Shown here one piece after another: positions 62,007 to 64,000 of a stretch of 64,000 bases of DNA (positions are counted from its first letter, which is position 1; each line of letters opens with the position of its first letter). Under the pieces are notes generated by a model that was given only the letters and a program-made list of their open reading frames with translations, was not told the origin of the DNA and ran no database searches. Source of the stretch: Pseudoalteromonas luteoviolacea (GTDB lineage Bacteria > Pseudomonadota > Gammaproteobacteria > Enterobacterales > Alteromonadaceae); the NCBI RefSeq assembly GCF_021654285.1, contig NZ_JAKFZS010000006.1:62001-126000 (forward strand), in the 5' to 3' direction. Position numbers and translations under genes: made by a program.

Positions 62007-64000
62007 ATGAATCGACTCACACAAAAACTGTTACTCAGTATCTTTTTCCTGCTCGTTGGCCTCTCATTTGGTGTTCAGATAAGTCAGTTTATAGAAAATT
62101 GGATTTTTACTGAGGTAGGTCAGTATGGTAACGAATCTCTAATTGAACTTTTTAACTACTTTTCTCTAGGCATCATTGGCTTTGTGATGGCCATTGTTTT
62201 AGGCGGAGGCGTGATTTATTTCGCGCGAAAAAAGCAGCAAGAAATTGGGTTTGGGGAACATGGCGAGTTGTATTATGAGGTGTTTAGAGAGTGCTTAACG
62301 GCACAGTTTCTGGTTTGTGAAAATGGCACCTTATATGCTGTTAGCCAAGGGCTATGCAAACAGCTTCGTACTTCGGAAGAGACGTTGGTTGAGTTAGGGT
62401 TAAAGGGGCTCATTGACGAGTCTAGCTTTGAGCAATTTATACGTTGGCAAAAAGAGGGGGATGACTTTGCCCAATTGACCTTTAGACCTCTCAATGCAAC
62501 ACAGGGTCAAGATGAGTTTATCGTTTCAATCAATCATACCAATTTACAAGGGGTGTTTCTTGGCCAGTTGGTTGATGTCGCTAAGCAAAGCGAGTTACAA
62601 AAACAGCATGAGTTACTGGCAATCACGTTAAGCTCTGTCGGCGATGGGGTTATTTGCACAGATGTAGATAACAAGATTACCTTTATGAACCCTGTTGCTG
62701 AAGCTGTTTTGGCCCTGTTGAGCGATGAAGTCAAAGGGAAAGCATTTCAAGAAGTCATGCCACTATTTCATGAAGACAGCAAAGAGCCCATTAATGACCC
62801 AATGCAGCAATCGATGCAAGAGCTTCAAACTATTTGCTTGAGTGAACTGATTTGCTTTAGAAATCATCTTAGCCTCGACTTTGCGATAGAGGTGTGTTGC
62901 TCACCTATTTTCATTCGCGGCGATAAAATTGCTGGCGCTGTGTTGGTGTTTCAGGATGTCACGGAATCGCGCCTGATGCGAAAGAGAATGAATCACTTGG
63001 CCCATCATGATGCATTAACTGGTTTGCCAAATAGGTTACTTTTGCAAGACAGATTGGTTCAGTCATGTAAAAGAGCTAAGCGTCACAAGCATCAGTTTGC
63101 GCTGATATTTTTAGATTTAAACAAATTCAAGGCAATTAACGACTCCCTTGGCCATGACAGTGGCGACGAATTATTGAAGCAGGTGGCCAAGCGTCTAACC
63201 GCAAGTATCAGAGCATGTGATACGGTTTCACGTATTGGCGGTGATGAGTTTGTACTACTGATTGACAGCATGGACGACAGAAAGCATGTTCGGCATGTGG
63301 TGGAAAAAATATTTCACGCTTCAAGTGGTGATTATGATTTGAGAGCGACTCAGGTGAATGTGTCATTTAGTGCGGGCGTCGCCTTGTACCCTGAAGATGG
63401 TGAAAACGCCGACATATTAATGAAAAGTGCAGATACAGCGATGTATAGAGCTAAAAAAGTGGGGCATTCTAATTACCAATTCTATTGCGCTGAGCTAGAT
63501 AAAGAAGCTGAGCTATATCTTGAGAAAGAAACTGCCATGATAAAGGCACTTAGAGAAAAAGCGTTTTTACCTTACTTTCAGCCTATATTGAATGCGCAGA
63601 CGTTGGTTATTGAAAAGATAGAAGTGCTCGCACGCTGGCAACATCAAGATGAACTTATCGCGGCTGAACAATTTGTTGATGTAGCCGAGAGTGCGGGGAT
63701 CAATGGTCATTTAAGTATGTATGTCTTTGAGTTGGCTATGCCACATTTTGTAGAGTGGTTAAAAGACTATCCTAATTTACAATTGTGTTTAAACTTATCG
63801 ATAAAGCATTTGTTAAATGGCATGTTTACTGAGCAGCTGATGGCACTGTTGGACACATATCAGTTAAGCCCACACCAGTTTGAATTAGAAATCGCAGAAC
63901 GTCCGTTACTAGAGCGCGCGGATGAACTTAAGTCAACGCTCAATGCGTTAAGCAGCTTGGGCTTTAGTTTGGCTATCGACGATTTTGGTCTTGGCCACAC
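62007..64000 (+). CDS. Membrane PAS-GGDEF-EAL protein (c-di-GMP turnover), cut by window edge
   Basis: The frame is open from ATG 62007 (an ATG two codons earlier at 62001 is also in frame) to the right edge, 664 codons. TM1 about 6-27 and TM2 about 52-72 flank a short periplasmic loop; two PAS-like segments follow (about 85-190; 'ITLSSVGDGVICTDVDNKITFMNPV' near 210). GGDEF is intact at 411-415, with an I-site RACD five residues before, so cyclase activity with feedback inhibition is expected. The EAL domain begins near 525 ('PYFQPILNAQ'), with ELV-type motif EVLARW, 'LCLNLSIKHL', 'FELEIAER' and 'AIDDFGLGHT' at the cut end. Divergent from the ODP pair. Confidence 0.92.
   Translation, partial: MNRLTQKLLLSIFFLLVGLSFGVQISQFIENWIFTEVGQYGNESLIELFNYFSLGIIGFVMAIVLGGGVIYFARKKQQEIGFGEHGELYYEVFRECLTAQFLVCENGTLYAVSQGLCKQLRTSEETLVELGLKGLIDESSFEQFIRWQKEGDDFAQLTFRPLNATQGQDEFIVSINHTNLQGVFLGQLVDVAKQSELQKQHELLAITLSSVGDGVICTDVDNKITFMNPVAEAVLALLSDEVKGKAFQEVMPLFHEDSKEPINDPMQQSMQELQTICLSELICFRNHLSLDFAIEVCCSPIFIRGDKIAGAVLVFQDVTESRLMRKRMNHLAHHDALTGLPNRLLLQDRLVQSCKRAKRHKHQFALIFLDLNKFKAINDSLGHDSGDELLKQVAKRLTASIRACDTVSRIGGDEFVLLIDSMDDRKHVRHVVEKIFHASSGDYDLRATQVNVSFSAGVALYPEDGENADILMKSADTAMYRAKKVGHSNYQFYCAELDKEAELYLEKETAMIKALREKAFLPYFQPILNAQTLVIEKIEVLARWQHQDELIAAEQFVDVAESAGINGHLSMYVFELAMPHFVEWLKDYPNLQLCLNLSIKHLLNGMFTEQLMALLDTYQLSPHQFELEIAERPLLERADELKSTLNALSSLGFSLAIDDFGLGH

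Noticed and set aside
1..64000. CRISPR arrays, IS elements, phage genes, tRNA or rRNA genes
   Set aside because: No regularly spaced direct repeats, transposase-like frames, terminal inverted repeats or cloverleaf-like stretches were noticed on reading; a computed scan would be needed to exclude tRNAs fully.

Overview
The window is a stretch of chromosome from a marine gammaproteobacterium, most likely Pseudoalteromonas (possibly the P. luteoviolacea group). The reasons are the moderately AT-rich coding sequence, the many two-component, chemoreceptor, TonB-dependent and secreted-protein genes, a MipA/DUF3019/RstAB-type operon, and a darobactin locus of the kind I recall being reported from that genus. 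The genus is an inference. No tRNA, rRNA, IS element, phage gene or CRISPR array was seen.

Layout. 1-1056: start of a chaperone/usher pilus operon (usher cut by the left edge). 1507-3291: a secreted S41-type peptidase. 3348-13445 (minus strand): the centrepiece, an eight-gene RiPP operon. Its first gene, too short for a normal ORF cutoff, encodes a 58-residue precursor containing WNWSKSF, the exact heptapeptide of darobactin A (an antibiotic that binds BamA). Behind it come a HExxH-motif protein, a MacB-type permease (DarB), adaptor (DarC), ATPase (DarD), the radical SAM/SPASM maturase (DarE), a second type-I ABC exporter and a FOXRED2-like flavoprotein. The HExxH protein, second exporter and flavoprotein are additions to the basic darABCDE set. 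A hairpin plus T-run sits just after darA as a probable attenuator. About 1.1 kb of AT-rich gene-free DNA with an exact FNR-type box lies upstream.

14577-21798: a sugar-type binding protein paired with a chemoreceptor, a lipoprotein amidohydrolase and a response regulator/histidine kinase pair. 21861-27016: OsmC, LysR, an unknown helical-repeat protein, two small membrane proteins, a SelW-like protein, an NhaR-like regulator and a HPF/RaiA-like protein. 27384-31909: a second MacA/MacB-type exporter with two permeases. 32118-35835: ArfB and an operon of MipA/OmpV, DUF3019 and an RstAB-like system. 35991-42213: a beta-propeller lipoprotein, GNAT, 5-oxoprolinase subunit A with a D-glutamate-cyclase-family protein, and a GH3 enzyme.

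42384-49238: small binding proteins, a porin, a chemoreceptor, an orphan response regulator, then an ECF sigma/FecR pair leading into a TonB-dependent receptor with an STN domain (49251-52082), i.e. a cell-surface signalling system. 52144-57225: three secreted proteins of uncertain role, one with RTX repeats. 57310-60414: an AraC-type regulator divergent from a LysE-type exporter and a serine-hydroxymethyltransferase paralogue with altered active-site residues. 60487-64000: an ODP-type metallo-beta-lactamase-fold protein, a chemoreceptor-like coil protein and, divergently, a PAS-GGDEF-EAL protein cut by the right edge; together these look like an oxygen- or redox-responsive c-di-GMP module.
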